In this document: positions 1 to 8,081 of the stretch, one piece after another | How the letters are laid out: each line of letters opens with the position of its first letter | Numbering within the stretch: the first letter of the stretch is position 1 | NCBI GenBank assembly: GCA_025964625.1 | Contig: JAOPYL010000224.1 | Location: forward strand, 1-32,602 | DNA length: 32,602 nt | DNA from: Actinoallomurus sp. | Lineage (GTDB): Bacteria > Actinomycetota > Actinomycetes > Streptosporangiales > Streptosporangiaceae | Direction: 5' to 3' | The notes under the pieces: model-generated | What the model saw: the letters and a program-made list of their open reading frames with translations, nothing else | Databases searched by the model: none | What the model was told of the DNA's origin: nothing | Position numbers and translations under genes: made by a program

Positions 1-1362
1 GACCTGGTCCAGCCCGACTCCGGTCGTGTCACGCGCGAACAGCAGAAGCAGCGACGCCAGCAGGAAGACCAGACCGAGCGTGAGCCAGGTCGCACCGAAC
101 CCCGCCGCGTGGAAGACGGCCAGCACCAGTACAGGGCCCACCGCCCCGCCCGCGTGGCCGCCGCCGTCGCTCACCGCGATGCCCGCGTTGCGGACAGCCG
201 TCGGGAAGTGTTCGGCGACCAGCAGGTAGACGAGCGGCGCGAAGATGCCGAGCTGGAAGGCCAGCAGGAAGTACCCGGTGGCGAACAGCGCGTTGTCCGG
301 ATGGAGGCCGAGCACGATCATGTCCGCGGCCAGCAGGGTCGTCGTGATCGCCGCCGGATACTTGCGCGGCCAGCGGTCGGCGATGGCGGGGGCCAGGGCC
401 GCGCCGATCAGCCCGCCGACGCTGGAGCCCAGGGTGAGGCTGATGCTCGCGGTGAGGCTCAGGCCGTGCGCGGTCAACAGCGTGATGCCGAGCCCGGTGA
501 AGGAGTACGCGGCGAAGTAGACGCAGAAGAAGACCGCGAAGAACAGCACCGTCCACATCAGATGCGGCGGGCGGAGAAGTGTCAGCCAGGCACGCCATCC
601 CGAGGCCACCGGGACCGGTGCCGCGAACTCCGGCTCGGGGAGGTCCTCGCCTGTCTTCGCGCGGACCCGGGCCTCGGCGGCGGCCAGTGCGCGCAGCGCC
701 GCCTCGTCCCGGCCCCGGGCCGCCTGCCATCGCGGCGACTCCGGGATGAGCCGGAACGCCGCCACGAAGAAGACCATGGCCACTGCGGGGATGGCGAGGA
801 GTACCCGCCAGCCCCAGTCCACGGAGGGGACCAGCGCCAGCGCGGCCCAGGGCACCGCGGAGTTGCCCACGAGGGCGGGCAGCGTCACCCAGGACATGCA
901 CCGGCCGCGCCTGCGAGCCGGGGCCACCTCGCTGACGTAGGTGCTCACCACGCTCAGGGCCGCGCCGATGCCCATACCCGAGACGAACCTGGCCACGGTC
1001 AGCACCGTGATGTCCGGGCTCAGCGCGCTGCCGAGCGCCCCGACTCCGAAAAGCAGTGTCGCGGCGAGCAGGCCCGGCCGCCGGCCGAACCGGTCCGCGA
1101 GCACGCTGATGAGCAGGGCGCCCGCGACGTACCCCCACAGGCCGAGGCTCACCACGGTCCCGGCGTCGGAGACCGGCGCGTGGAACTGGCCGAGTGCCTT
1201 CGGCAGGGCGGCGCCGATGTTGGTGATGTCGAAGTACGCGCAGAAGAACCCGACGCCGAGCAGGATGAGCACGCTCGGCCGGAAGGGCCAGATCGGCAGC
1301 CGGTCGAGCCGGGCGGCGACCTCGCGGTCGACGCCCGTGGTGACGCGCATGCCGACGCTCAC
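1..1362 (-). CDS. MFS transporter, sugar/aromatic-acid symporter type (C-terminus beyond window)
   Basis: This is an integral membrane carrier, presumably importing an organic acid by proton symport. The first 454 codons are visible and the frame runs open through position 1, so the C-terminus is missing. The protein is made of hydrophobic segments, and loop 2-3 carries the MFS signature ADRFGRRP after a glycine-rich helix (GYVAGALLISVL). A conserved PESPRW follows about helix 6, as in the sugar and aromatic-acid families. The GTG at 1362-1360 overlaps the TGA of the upstream ligase (GTGA), which indicates translational coupling; an in-frame ATG at 1350-1348 is the alternative start. Pairing with an acyl-CoA ligase suggests that the imported acid is the ligase substrate (inference). 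The family is secure; the substrate is unknown. Confidence 0.88.
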   Translation of the reverse strand, partial: MSVGMRVTTGVDREVAARLDRLPIWPFRPSVLILLGVGFFCAYFDITNIGAALPKALGQFHAPVSDAGTVVSLGLWGYVAGALLISVLADRFGRRPGLLAATLLFGVGALGSALSPDITVLTVARFVSGMGIGAALSVVSTYVSEVAPARRRGRCMSWVTLPALVGNSAVPWAALALVPSVDWGWRVLLAIPAVAMVFFVAAFRLIPESPRWQAARGRDEAALRALAAAEARVRAKTGEDLPEPEFAAPVPVASGWRAWLTLLRPPHLMWTVLFFAVFFCVYFAAYSFTGLGITLLTAHGLSLTASISLTLGSSVGGLIGAALAPAIADRWPRKYPAAITTTLLAADMIVLGLHPDNALFATGYFLLAFQLGIFAPLVYLLVAEHFPTAVRNAGIAVSDGGGHAGGAVGPVLVLAVFHAAGFGATWLTLGLVFLLASLLLLFARDTTGVGLDQV

Positions 1363-2888
1363 GACAACTGCGCCTTGAGTTCCCGCTTGAGGACCTTGCC
1401 GGCCGGCCCGAGCGGGAGGTCGTCACGGAAGACGAACCTGCGTGGCTGCTTGTAGCCGGCGAGCTGGTCCCGGCAGAGCCCGCGCAACTCCGTCTCCACC
1501 GCGGCGGCGTCGATTGCCCCCTTCGGCACGATGACGGCGACCGGGGTCTCGCCCCACTCCTCGTCGGGTACGCCCACCACGGCGACCTGGTCCACCTGCG
1601 GATGCGCGCCCAGCACCCGTTCCAGCTCGGCGGGATACACGTTGAAGCCGCCGGAAATGATCATGTCCGTACGACGGCCTTCGATGTGCAGGTAGCCGTC
1701 CTCGTCGAGCCGGCCGAGGTCGCCCGACCACAGGCCGTCCGCGCGGAACGTCTTCGCGGTCTGCTCGGGGTTGTTCCAGTAGCCGCGAGCGGCCGACTCG
1801 CACCGGATCACGATCTCGCCGACCTCGCCGGGCGGCAGCTCCACCCCGTCGTCATCGAGGATGCGGATCTCGGCGTGCGGGGTCTCCCGCCCGCACGAGG
1901 TCAGCAACGACTCGCGGCCGGCGACCATCGCGCGGTGCTCGTCCGGCCCGAGGATCGTCACCTGGCCGCCGGCCTCGGTAAGCCCGTAGCGCTGCTGGAG
2001 GTCGCAACCCAGCAGGGTCATCGCCTTCTCTGCGAGGCCGACCGGTACGGGAGCCGAACCATAACTGATCCGCCGCAGGCTGGACATGTCACGGGCCGGG
2101 CCCTCCTCCAGGATGCGCAGGGTCCGGTGGAGCATCGTCGGGATGAACGTGGTGAAGGTGACCTGGCTGCGTTCGATCTCATCGATCACCGCCTGCGCGT
2201 TGAATCGGGGATGAATGATCATGGTCTGTCCCAGGTACAGCCAGGACAGCGTGCGGACCATGCCACCCGCGGTGAAGAACGGGGTCGTGGCCAGCATGAC
2301 GTCGGAGTGCCGCGCCTCCGTGGAGATGGTCGTGTCCAGGACCTGGGCCAGCATCCCCCGGTGCTCGTTGACCACACCCTTGGAGCGTCCGGTCGTACCG
2401 CTGGTGTAGAGGATGAACTGCACGTCGGAGTCGGTCAGCGTGCTCGGCGTCGGGTCGACCGGGCGGCCCTTGGCCAGGGCGGTGTCGTAGTCCTCGCCCG
2501 CGTCGTGACCGCCGATCTCCAACACGAAGTCCAGGCCGGACAGCGTCTGGCCGTGCCTCTCCGCCTGGTCATGGTGCACGATCCCGGCCCGCGCGCCGGA
2601 GTCGGCCAGCACGTGCTCGACCTCGTCGGCGGACTGCCGGATGTTCAGCGGTACCAGGATCAGCCCGGCCTTGGCCATGCCGAACACGATCTCGGGCCAC
2701 TCGAGGCAGTTGCGGGCGGAGACGGCCACGCGGTCGCCCTGCTTCAGTCCGCGATCCAGCAGGTGGGTGGCCAGCCGGTTGGCGCGCTCGTCGAGAGCCG
2801 CCCAGGTGAGGCTGGTGTCGCCGTACCGCAGCGCGGTCTTCGTGGGGAAGCGCCGACCGTTCCGGCGCGAGATGTCACCGACGAGCAT
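1359..2888 (-). CDS. Acyl-CoA synthetase (AMP-forming), class I adenylate-forming ligase
   Basis: This 509-residue enzyme activates a carboxylic acid to its CoA thioester through an acyl-AMP. The adenylation P-loop YTSGTTGRSKG lies in the middle, followed by YGLTEAGG, then GDLGRLDEDGYLHIEGR at the hinge, and the C-terminal GPAGKVLKREL carrying the catalytic lysine. Length and order match medium/long-chain or aromatic acyl-CoA ligases. The frame stays open upstream to 3101, but ATG 2888 is preferred: a GAGG lies just upstream of it and the family's N-terminus starts here. It is coupled to the MFS carrier downstream and divergent from the racemase. The substrate cannot be read from sequence; context suggests a branched or cyclic acid. 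Confidence 0.93.
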   Translation of the reverse strand: MLVGDISRRNGRRFPTKTALRYGDTSLTWAALDERANRLATHLLDRGLKQGDRVAVSARNCLEWPEIVFGMAKAGLILVPLNIRQSADEVEHVLADSGARAGIVHHDQAERHGQTLSGLDFVLEIGGHDAGEDYDTALAKGRPVDPTPSTLTDSDVQFILYTSGTTGRSKGVVNEHRGMLAQVLDTTISTEARHSDVMLATTPFFTAGGMVRTLSWLYLGQTMIIHPRFNAQAVIDEIERSQVTFTTFIPTMLHRTLRILEEGPARDMSSLRRISYGSAPVPVGLAEKAMTLLGCDLQQRYGLTEAGGQVTILGPDEHRAMVAGRESLLTSCGRETPHAEIRILDDDGVELPPGEVGEIVIRCESAARGYWNNPEQTAKTFRADGLWSGDLGRLDEDGYLHIEGRRTDMIISGGFNVYPAELERVLGAHPQVDQVAVVGVPDEEWGETPVAVIVPKGAIDAAAVETELRGLCRDQLAGYKQPRRFVFRDDLPLGPAGKVLKRELKAQLS

Positions 2889-2913
2889 GAGACCTCGATG
2901 TAGTAGTAGACGC

Positions 2914-2979
2914 ACTGTCAGAAGCATTGTCTGTTTTAGTACACTCCGGACGCAAGCTTGCGACGCCATGCTTCTCAGT
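2914..2979. promoter_or_regulatory. Operator-like inverted repeat between ligase and racemase genes
   Basis: ACTGTCAGAAGCAT (2914-2927) is answered on the other strand by ATGCTTCTCAGT (2968-2979); the arms match except for a two-base bulge. Between them sits a perfect 12-bp palindrome, CGCAAGCTTGCG (2951-2962). The element lies in the only intergenic space shared by the divergent ligase and racemase genes, so a regulator acting on both is a reasonable inference. The octamer TGTCAGAA recurs at 23945 and 24069. Confidence 0.5.
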
Positions 2980-3049
2980 ACGGCCATGGCGGACCCAGGC
3001 TTACATAGACCCAGAGTCAGATATCCGCCCACCCGTACGAGGAGGAGCA

Positions 3050-4174
3050 GTGTCGGACCAAGCGGACACCGGCCCGGCGCGGGGACCGCTCGCGGGGACA
3101 CGGGTCGTGGAGCTGGCGGGCGTGGGTCCCGGTCCGCACGCGGCCATGCTTCTCGCCGACCTCGGCGCCGACGTGATCCTCGTGCGGCGCCCGGGAACCG
3201 AGCGAGATCCCGGCCCGCAGCACCGGGGCCGCCGCCTCGTCGAGGCCGATCTGAAGGACCCCTCCGGCCGGGACGCGGTCCTCGCCCTGGTCGCCCGTGC
3301 CGATGTGCTCATCGAGGGATTCCGGCCCGGGGTGACCGAGCGGCTCGGGCTCGGCCCGGACGACTGCGCGGCGCGCAACCCCGGGTTGGTGTACGCGCGC
3401 ATGACCGGCTGGGGCCAGGCCGGGCCGCTGGCCGACAGCGCGGGCCACGACATCAACTACATCGGCCTCACCGGGGTGCTGCACGCGATCGGGCGTGCGG
3501 GCCAACCGCCGGTGGTGCCGTTGAACCTGGTCGGCGACTTCGGCGGCGGATCGCTGTACCTCGTGCTGGGCGTACTCGCCGCGCTGGTCGAGCGCCAGCG
3601 GTCCGGCCGCGGCCAGGTCATCGACGCGGCGATCATTGACGGTACGTCCAGCCTGGCGCACCTGATCTGGGCGTTGCGCGGCGACGGACGATGGCGCGAC
3701 GAGCGCGGTACGAACCGCCTAGACTCCGGCGCCCCGTTCTACGACGTGTACGAGACCTCGGACGGCGGCTACATGGCCGTGGGTGCGCTGGAACCCCGGT
3801 TCTACCGGGAGTTCGTGACCCTCCTCGAGCTGGATCCGGCGCAGCTCCCGCCGCAGAACGAGCCCGAGGGCTGGCCGGCCCTGCGCGCGATCTTCGCCCG
3901 CGCCTTCGCCACGCGGACCCGTGACGAGTGGGCCGCGGTGTTCGAGGGCACCGACGCCTGCACCACGCCCGTGCTCGCCTTCGACGAGGTCGCGACGCAC
4001 CCCCACCTGGCGGCCCGCGAGGCGCTGATCGACGTGGACGGCGTGGTCCAGCCCGCGCCCGCCCCTCGCTTCTCCCGCACACCGGCACCGACGCCCCAGG
4101 CGCCGCCACGCGCCCCGGTCGCCATCGACGCCGTTCTGGCCGACTGGGCGCGAACCCGGGCTGAAACCCGATGA
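3050..4174 (+). CDS. Alpha-methylacyl-CoA racemase (family III CoA-transferase fold)
   Basis: This 374-residue protein should interconvert 2R- and 2S-methylacyl-CoA, the step that lets branched or steroid/isoprenoid side chains enter S-specific beta-oxidation. It opens with the CaiB/BaiF motif ([11 protein letters not shown]) and carries [19 protein letters not shown] and GALEPRFY. H133, D163 and E248 keep the same spacing as the catalytic His126/Asp156/Glu241 of the mycobacterial enzyme Mcr (30 and 85 residues apart, as I recall them), which favours racemase over CoA-transferase. GTG 3050 is chosen because GAGGAGGAG lies just upstream; the frame is open to 2927. The stop overlaps the next start (ATGA). 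It is the first gene of a racemase/ACAD/DUF2889 operon. Confidence 0.9.
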   Translation: MSDQADTGPARGPLAGTRVVELAGVGPGPHAAMLLADLGADVILVRRPGTERDPGPQHRGRRLVEADLKDPSGRDAVLALVARADVLIEGFRPGVTERLGLGPDDCAARNPGLVYARMTGWGQAGPLADSAGHDINYIGLTGVLHAIGRAGQPPVVPLNLVGDFGGGSLYLVLGVLAALVERQRSGRGQVIDAAIIDGTSSLAHLIWALRGDGRWRDERGTNRLDSGAPFYDVYETSDGGYMAVGALEPRFYREFVTLLELDPAQLPPQNEPEGWPALRAIFARAFATRTRDEWAAVFEGTDACTTPVLAFDEVATHPHLAAREALIDVDGVVQPAPAPRFSRTPAPTPQAPPRAPVAIDAVLADWARTRAETR

Positions 4175-5385
4175 GCCCCGATACCGACGGAGTGTCCATG
4201 CCGACGACCGACGAGGCCGATGCCCTTCCGACCGGCGCCTGGGAGCTGCCGGAGGAGTTCCGCCTGCTGGTACAGACCGTGCGGCAGTTCATGGAATCGG
4301 AGGTCCGCCCGCTGGAGGACGCCCTCGACCACGACGCGGCCGGGCCACCGCCGGGGTTGCTCGCGCCGTTGCAGGAAAAGGCCCGCGCGCTCGGGCTGTG
4401 GGCGTTGCAGACGCCGGCCGAGTACGGCGGCGCCGGGCTGAGCATGCTCGGGCAGGTCGTCGTCGCCGAGGAGGCGGCGAAATGCCGGATGGGCGCGTTC
4501 TTCCCGGCGGCGGGCGCGTTCGGCGGCAACCCGCCCAGCGTGATGTACCAGGCGACACCCGAGCAGTTCGAGCGCTACGCCCGCCCCATCATCGAGGGCA
4601 AGGCCGGCAAGGCCTACACCGCGATCAGCGAGAGCTCCGGCGGCTCCGATCCCGCGCGCGCCATCCGCTGCCGCGCCGAGCGTCAGGGCGACCACTACGT
4701 GCTCAACGGCACCAAGCTCTGGACCAGCCACGCCGCCACGGCCGACTGGGGCGTCATCTACGCGCGCACCGGCGAGCAGGGACAGCGCGACGCCATCAGC
4801 TGCTTCATCGTCGAGCGTGACACTCCCGGCCTGAGCATCGTGCCCATTGGCGTCATGAACTCCTTCTCCCCGTCGCAGCTGCACTTGGAGAACGCGCGGG
4901 TCCCGGTGGCCAACCGCGTCGGTGAGGAAGGCGCCGGCTTCCAGCTGGCCTCGGACTTCCTCGTGCGCGGCCGCATCCTCTACGCGGCGGGCCCGATCGG
5001 CATCGCCCAGCTCGCCCTGGAGATGGCGGTCGACTGGGCGAAGGAACGCGAGGTGTTCGGCTCGCGGCTGGCCGACAAGCAGGGCATCCAGTGGATGCTG
5101 GCGGACAGCGAGATCGAGCTGCGGGCGGCACGCCTGCTCACCTACCAGGCGGCCTGGAACGCCGACCTCGGCCGCGATGTCCGCGTCGACGCGTCGGTCG
5201 CCAAGCTGTACGGCACCGAGACCGCGTTCCGCGTCCTCGACCGCTGCGTACAGATCTTCGGCGCTCTCGGGCTGTCCCAGGAGATGCCACTGGAGCGCTG
5301 GTTCCGGGACCTGCGTGTCAAGCGGCTCGGTGAGGGCGCGACCGAGGTACAACGCATGGTCGTCGCCCGCGACCTGCTCAGGTAA
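4171..5385 (+). CDS. Acyl-CoA dehydrogenase
   Basis: This 404-residue FAD enzyme introduces a 2,3 double bond into an acyl-CoA. It has the usual N-terminal helical, central beta and C-terminal helical domains. The flavin/substrate loop appears as [16 protein letters not shown], followed by [12 protein letters not shown] and, near the C-terminus, [15 protein letters not shown]. There E388 aligns with the catalytic Glu376 of medium-chain dehydrogenase. ATG 4171 overlaps the racemase stop (ATGA); a second ATG at 4198 has its own GGAG and would remove nine residues. Its position directly after a methylacyl-CoA racemase suggests that it oxidises the racemised 2-methylacyl-CoA (inference). Confidence 0.92.
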   Translation: MSPDTDGVSMPTTDEADALPTGAWELPEEFRLLVQTVRQFMESEVRPLEDALDHDAAGPPPGLLAPLQEKARALGLWALQTPAEYGGAGLSMLGQVVVAEEAAKCRMGAFFPAAGAFGGNPPSVMYQATPEQFERYARPIIEGKAGKAYTAISESSGGSDPARAIRCRAERQGDHYVLNGTKLWTSHAATADWGVIYARTGEQGQRDAISCFIVERDTPGLSIVPIGVMNSFSPSQLHLENARVPVANRVGEEGAGFQLASDFLVRGRILYAAGPIGIAQLALEMAVDWAKEREVFGSRLADKQGIQWMLADSEIELRAARLLTYQAAWNADLGRDVRVDASVAKLYGTETAFRVLDRCVQIFGALGLSQEMPLERWFRDLRVKRLGEGATEVQRMVVARDLLR

Positions 5386-5395
5386 GGAGTGTGCG

Positions 5396-5992
5396 ATGAC
5401 CCACCGACCACCGGACGTCCCGCCGGCACCCGACGATGCCGTGCACCGGCGCAGCATCATCATGGACTCCTACGCCGACGGCCCCGACCAGGTGACCGTC
5501 GTCGGCCGCCTCACCGACCAGGCGCCCTGGGCGGAACCCGGCCAGCGCCGGGTCCACGACATGACCCTGACGGTCACCGTGCGCCTGCCGGACCTGGTAA
5601 TCACCGCCGCGGAGGCCGGAATGGCGTCGTTCCCGCACGCCGAGTGCCCGCTCATCGCCCCCGCCTTCGGCCGCCTTGTCGGCCTGTCCGTACGCAAGGG
5701 GTTCACGCGCGAGCTGCGTACCCGGCTCGGCGGCGTATCCGGCTGCGCGCACCTAGGCGAGCTGGCCCGCGCGCTCGGCCCGGCGATCGTCCGCACCGCG
5801 GGCGAGCGCGTCGCCCAGACCCGCCCGCGCGGTCCGGACGGCGCACCGGTGGGGGCCGTCGCGCTGCCGCTGGGCAGTTGTCACGTGTGGGCCGCGGACG
5901 GCGCGGGGCCGAGGAAGATCGAGGCCGGCTGGCGGCCGGGCACCGTGGCCCGTCCCGTCCCGCCGGTCGAGGAGTTCCTGCGCTCGGACTGA
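5396..5992 (+). CDS. DUF2889 family protein, function unknown
   Basis: This 198-residue soluble protein has no signal peptide or membrane segment. It shows the DUF2889 pattern: HRRSI near residue 18, then a beta-rich N-terminal half, then PHAECP (H81, C84) and GGVSGCAHL (C117, H119). The paired Cys/His motifs could bind a metal or be catalytic; that is inference only. AAGGAG lies 7 nt before the ATG, and the gene starts 10 nt after the ACAD stop, so it is the last gene of the racemase operon. A second, larger DUF2889 protein lies at 25642-26664. Presence in two CoA-catabolic operons of one locus suggests a role in acyl-CoA metabolism rather than housekeeping. Confidence 0.8.
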   Translation: MTHRPPDVPPAPDDAVHRRSIIMDSYADGPDQVTVVGRLTDQAPWAEPGQRRVHDMTLTVTVRLPDLVITAAEAGMASFPHAECPLIAPAFGRLVGLSVRKGFTRELRTRLGGVSGCAHLGELARALGPAIVRTAGERVAQTRPRGPDGAPVGAVALPLGSCHVWAADGAGPRKIEAGWRPGTVARPVPPVEEFLRSD

Positions 5993-6003
5993 GCGGCGAG
6001 GCA

Positions 6004-6038
6004 CGGCGGCCGCGCGATCACTCATCGCGCGGCCGCCG
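6004..6038. terminator. Bidirectional hairpin terminator between convergent genes
   Basis: A perfect 15-bp stem (6004-6018 with 6024-6038) and a five-base CACTC loop fill the 55-nt gap between the DUF2889 stop and the binding-protein stop. There is no T-run, as is common in high-GC actinomycetes. Its place between convergent genes makes a two-way terminator the natural reading. Confidence 0.75.
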
Positions 6039-6047
6039 CGTCCGGGG

Positions 6048-7310
6048 TCAGCCGCTCTTGGCGAACAGGGTTCCCGCGTTGATCACCTGGTAGTTCGACA
6101 GCGTGCCGTTCGTGGACGCGTCGGCGAGGAGCCCGTTGGAGCTGCAGACGTTCGCCGACAGCGGCACCGCCTTGCCGTTGCACTGGAAGGTGGCGCCTCC
6201 GCTCAGCGGGTAGGGCACGGGCGGGGCGGACTTCACCGCGGCCTCCAGGCCTGCGGCCGAGGTGTCCTTCACCTTGGCGGCGTTCAGCACCCGGACCAGC
6301 CCGAGCGTCACGGCGTAACCGATGCCGGGGATCGATGCGGGCTTGGTGCCGCCGGCGTACTGGCCCAGAGCCGCCTTGAAGACCTTGTACTCCTGGTCGG
6401 CGGGGTTGAATTCCAGGGTCGAGATGACCTTGACCCCCTTGTACCCACCGGGTATCGACGCGCTCGCGCCCGAGTTCACGCAGGTCTCCGCGACCAGGAT
6501 GGTGGCCTTGACCCTGAGGGTCCGCATGGCCTTCAGCGCGCTGGTACAGAAGGTCGCGTCGCCGAGCATGCTGTACATCTGCGGGTTCTTCTTCTGGGCG
6601 GCCTGGATCTGCGGCGTCATGTCGGCGGTGCCCGGCGCGATCGGCAGGACGTTGTAACCGACGCCCGCCTTGCCGAACAGCAGGCCGCCGACCTGCTGGG
6701 CCGGTCCGCTGGCGCCGGGGACGTCGATGACGACCTCCGTCGCCCGCTGGTAGCCCTGCTGTTTCGCATAGGCCGCCGGGGTGCTGAAGTAGTTGACGGC
6801 GTTGGTCATCGAGAAGACGTGCGGTTTGGTGAGCGCGAGCGCCGACGATGCCTGGGAGTAGAACTCCGGGATGTTCGCCGCGGACAGCACCGCGATGGCC
6901 TGGTCGGCCTGCGCCAGAGTGCCGCCGAGCACCGCGGACGCCTTGGCGGTGACCATCTGGTTCGCGCAGGCGGTCGCCTGCGCGGCGACGTTCTGCGTCG
7001 AGCAGACCTTCAGCTGGATGGTGTGGCCGTTGATCCCGCCGAGATGGTCGTTGGCGTACGCGACCGCCGCCTGCGCACCCTTGATCTCGTCCGTCTGGTC
7101 GACGGCGGTGCCCTTGCCGTCACTGATCATCCCCAGCACGACGGGACTGCCGGCGGCCTTGTTCTGGGCGCCGAGTACTTTCGCCGCGTCGGCCGTGGTG
7201 GCCGAGTTGTCCGTTGAGCTGTTTCCGCAGGCGCTGACCAGCAGCACCAGCACGGTGAGCAATGTCGGCAGGGCGACACGGACACACCGTTGTCTGGACC
7301 CGACTCGCAT
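6048..7310 (-). CDS. ABC transporter substrate-binding lipoprotein (LivK-type, Peripla_BP_6)
   Basis: This 420-residue extracytoplasmic solute receptor belongs to the Liv-type importer encoded just upstream. It has a basic N-terminus, a hydrophobic stretch and a lipobox (VSAC, lipidated C28), followed by a Ser/Thr/Asn-rich linker. The mature part has the two-lobe LivK pattern: VVLGMISDGKG, a run containing AQAAVAYANDHLGGINGH, and VLGGTLAQADQAIAVL. Extra cysteines suggest disulfides. Such receptors bind branched amino acids, amides or aromatic and dicarboxylic acids. In this setting an aromatic or aliphatic acid is more likely than leucine (inference). It is the last gene of the transporter operon, after a hairpin that may set its level apart from the membrane parts. 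Confidence 0.9.
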   Translation of the reverse strand: MRVGSRQRCVRVALPTLLTVLVLLVSACGNSSTDNSATTADAAKVLGAQNKAAGSPVVLGMISDGKGTAVDQTDEIKGAQAAVAYANDHLGGINGHTIQLKVCSTQNVAAQATACANQMVTAKASAVLGGTLAQADQAIAVLSAANIPEFYSQASSALALTKPHVFSMTNAVNYFSTPAAYAKQQGYQRATEVVIDVPGASGPAQQVGGLLFGKAGVGYNVLPIAPGTADMTPQIQAAQKKNPQMYSMLGDATFCTSALKAMRTLRVKATILVAETCVNSGASASIPGGYKGVKVISTLEFNPADQEYKVFKAALGQYAGGTKPASIPGIGYAVTLGLVRVLNAAKVKDTSAAGLEAAVKSAPPVPYPLSGGATFQCNGKAVPLSANVCSSNGLLADASTNGTLSNYQVINAGTLFAKSG

Positions 7311-7325
7311 TTTCGGTGGACCTTT

Positions 7326-7364
7326 CGTCGTTTCTTCGACGGGGCGGACCGTTCAGGCCGCCCC
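7326..7364 (-). terminator. Tandem hairpins at the livF stop, before the binding-protein gene
   Basis: GGGGCGG (7341-7347) pairs with CCGCCCC (7358-7364) across the LivF stop codon, with two more inner pairs. Next to it CGTCG (7326-7330) pairs with CGACG (7337-7341). Neither is followed by a T-run on the minus strand, so partial termination or 3'-end/5'-end mRNA protection between livF and the receptor gene is more likely than a full stop. The function is inferred. Confidence 0.4.
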
Positions 7365-8081
7365 GTCCTCGGCACCACCGAGATAGGCGGCTTCGAGCCT
7401 CCGCCGGTCGGCGGCGAGTTCGGTCGCGGCGCCTCGAAGAGTCACATCGCCGTGGACCAGGACGATCGCCTCGTCGGCGACCTCCAGTGCCAGCCGGACA
7501 TGCTGTTCGACCAGGACGACCACGGCGCCGGTCTCGTCGGCGATGCGCCGTACGACCGGCAGGAGGTCCTCGACGATCACCGGGGCCAGCCCCATGCTCA
7601 TCTCGTCGATCAGCAATACCTTCGGCTTCTGCACGAGGCCGCGTGCGACCGCGAGCATCTGTTGCTCACCACCGGACAGCGCGCCCGCGCGTACTCCGAG
7701 CCGCTTGGCGAGCGCGGGGAACATCTCCAGGACGTCGTCGATCGAGGGGGCGCCGGAGCGCCGGGCGATCACGAGGTTCTCCCGCACGGTGAGTGTGGTG
7801 AACAGGGCGCGGTCGTCGGGCACCAGTACCAGGCCGGACCGGTTCGCCGATCGTGGCCGGCCCTTGGGCAGTGGGTGGTCGTCCACCAGGACCTCGCCGC
7901 CGATGCTCGGCAGCAGCCCGGCGAGGGTGCCCAGCAGCGTCGTCTTCCCGGCGCCGTTGGGACCGAGTACGGCGAGTACGGTGCCGTGCGGGACGGCCAG
8001 GTCCAGCGGGCGCAGAACCGGCACCGAACCATGACCGGCGACCAGGCCCCGGCATTCGAGGGCGGCGGGCGCGGCGCTCAT
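7353..8081 (-). CDS. livF: ABC transporter ATP-binding protein, LivF type
   Basis: This 242-residue cytoplasmic ATPase powers the branched-chain-type importer together with the ATPase domain of the fused protein. It shows Walker A GPNGAGKTT (residues 40-48), the signature LSGGEQQ (135-141), Walker B VLLIDE (155-160) and the switch histidine in VEQHV. After the Walker B glutamate the usual Pro of DEP is Met (DEMSMGLAP), which is common in LivF. The ATG overlaps the stop of the fused permease gene (ATGA), so the two are translationally coupled. It lacks the longer LivG-specific C-terminal part. The symbol reflects family membership, not a proven leucine substrate. Confidence 0.92.
   Translation of the reverse strand: MSAAPAALECRGLVAGHGSVPVLRPLDLAVPHGTVLAVLGPNGAGKTTLLGTLAGLLPSIGGEVLVDDHPLPKGRPRSANRSGLVLVPDDRALFTTLTVRENLVIARRSGAPSIDDVLEMFPALAKRLGVRAGALSGGEQQMLAVARGLVQKPKVLLIDEMSMGLAPVIVEDLLPVVRRIADETGAVVVLVEQHVRLALEVADEAIVLVHGDVTLRGAATELAADRRRLEAAYLGGAEDGAA

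Noticed and set aside
29-1426. 465-codon minus-strand frame overlapping the MFS gene
   Set aside because: The Arg/Pro-rich product has no membrane segments; the neighbouring frame from GTG 1362 gives a clear MFS protein.
3050-4174. Reading the CaiB-fold protein as a CoA-transferase
   Set aside because: The His/Asp/Glu spacing (H133, D163, E248) and the [11 protein letters not shown] block fit methylacyl-CoA racemase rather than transferases.
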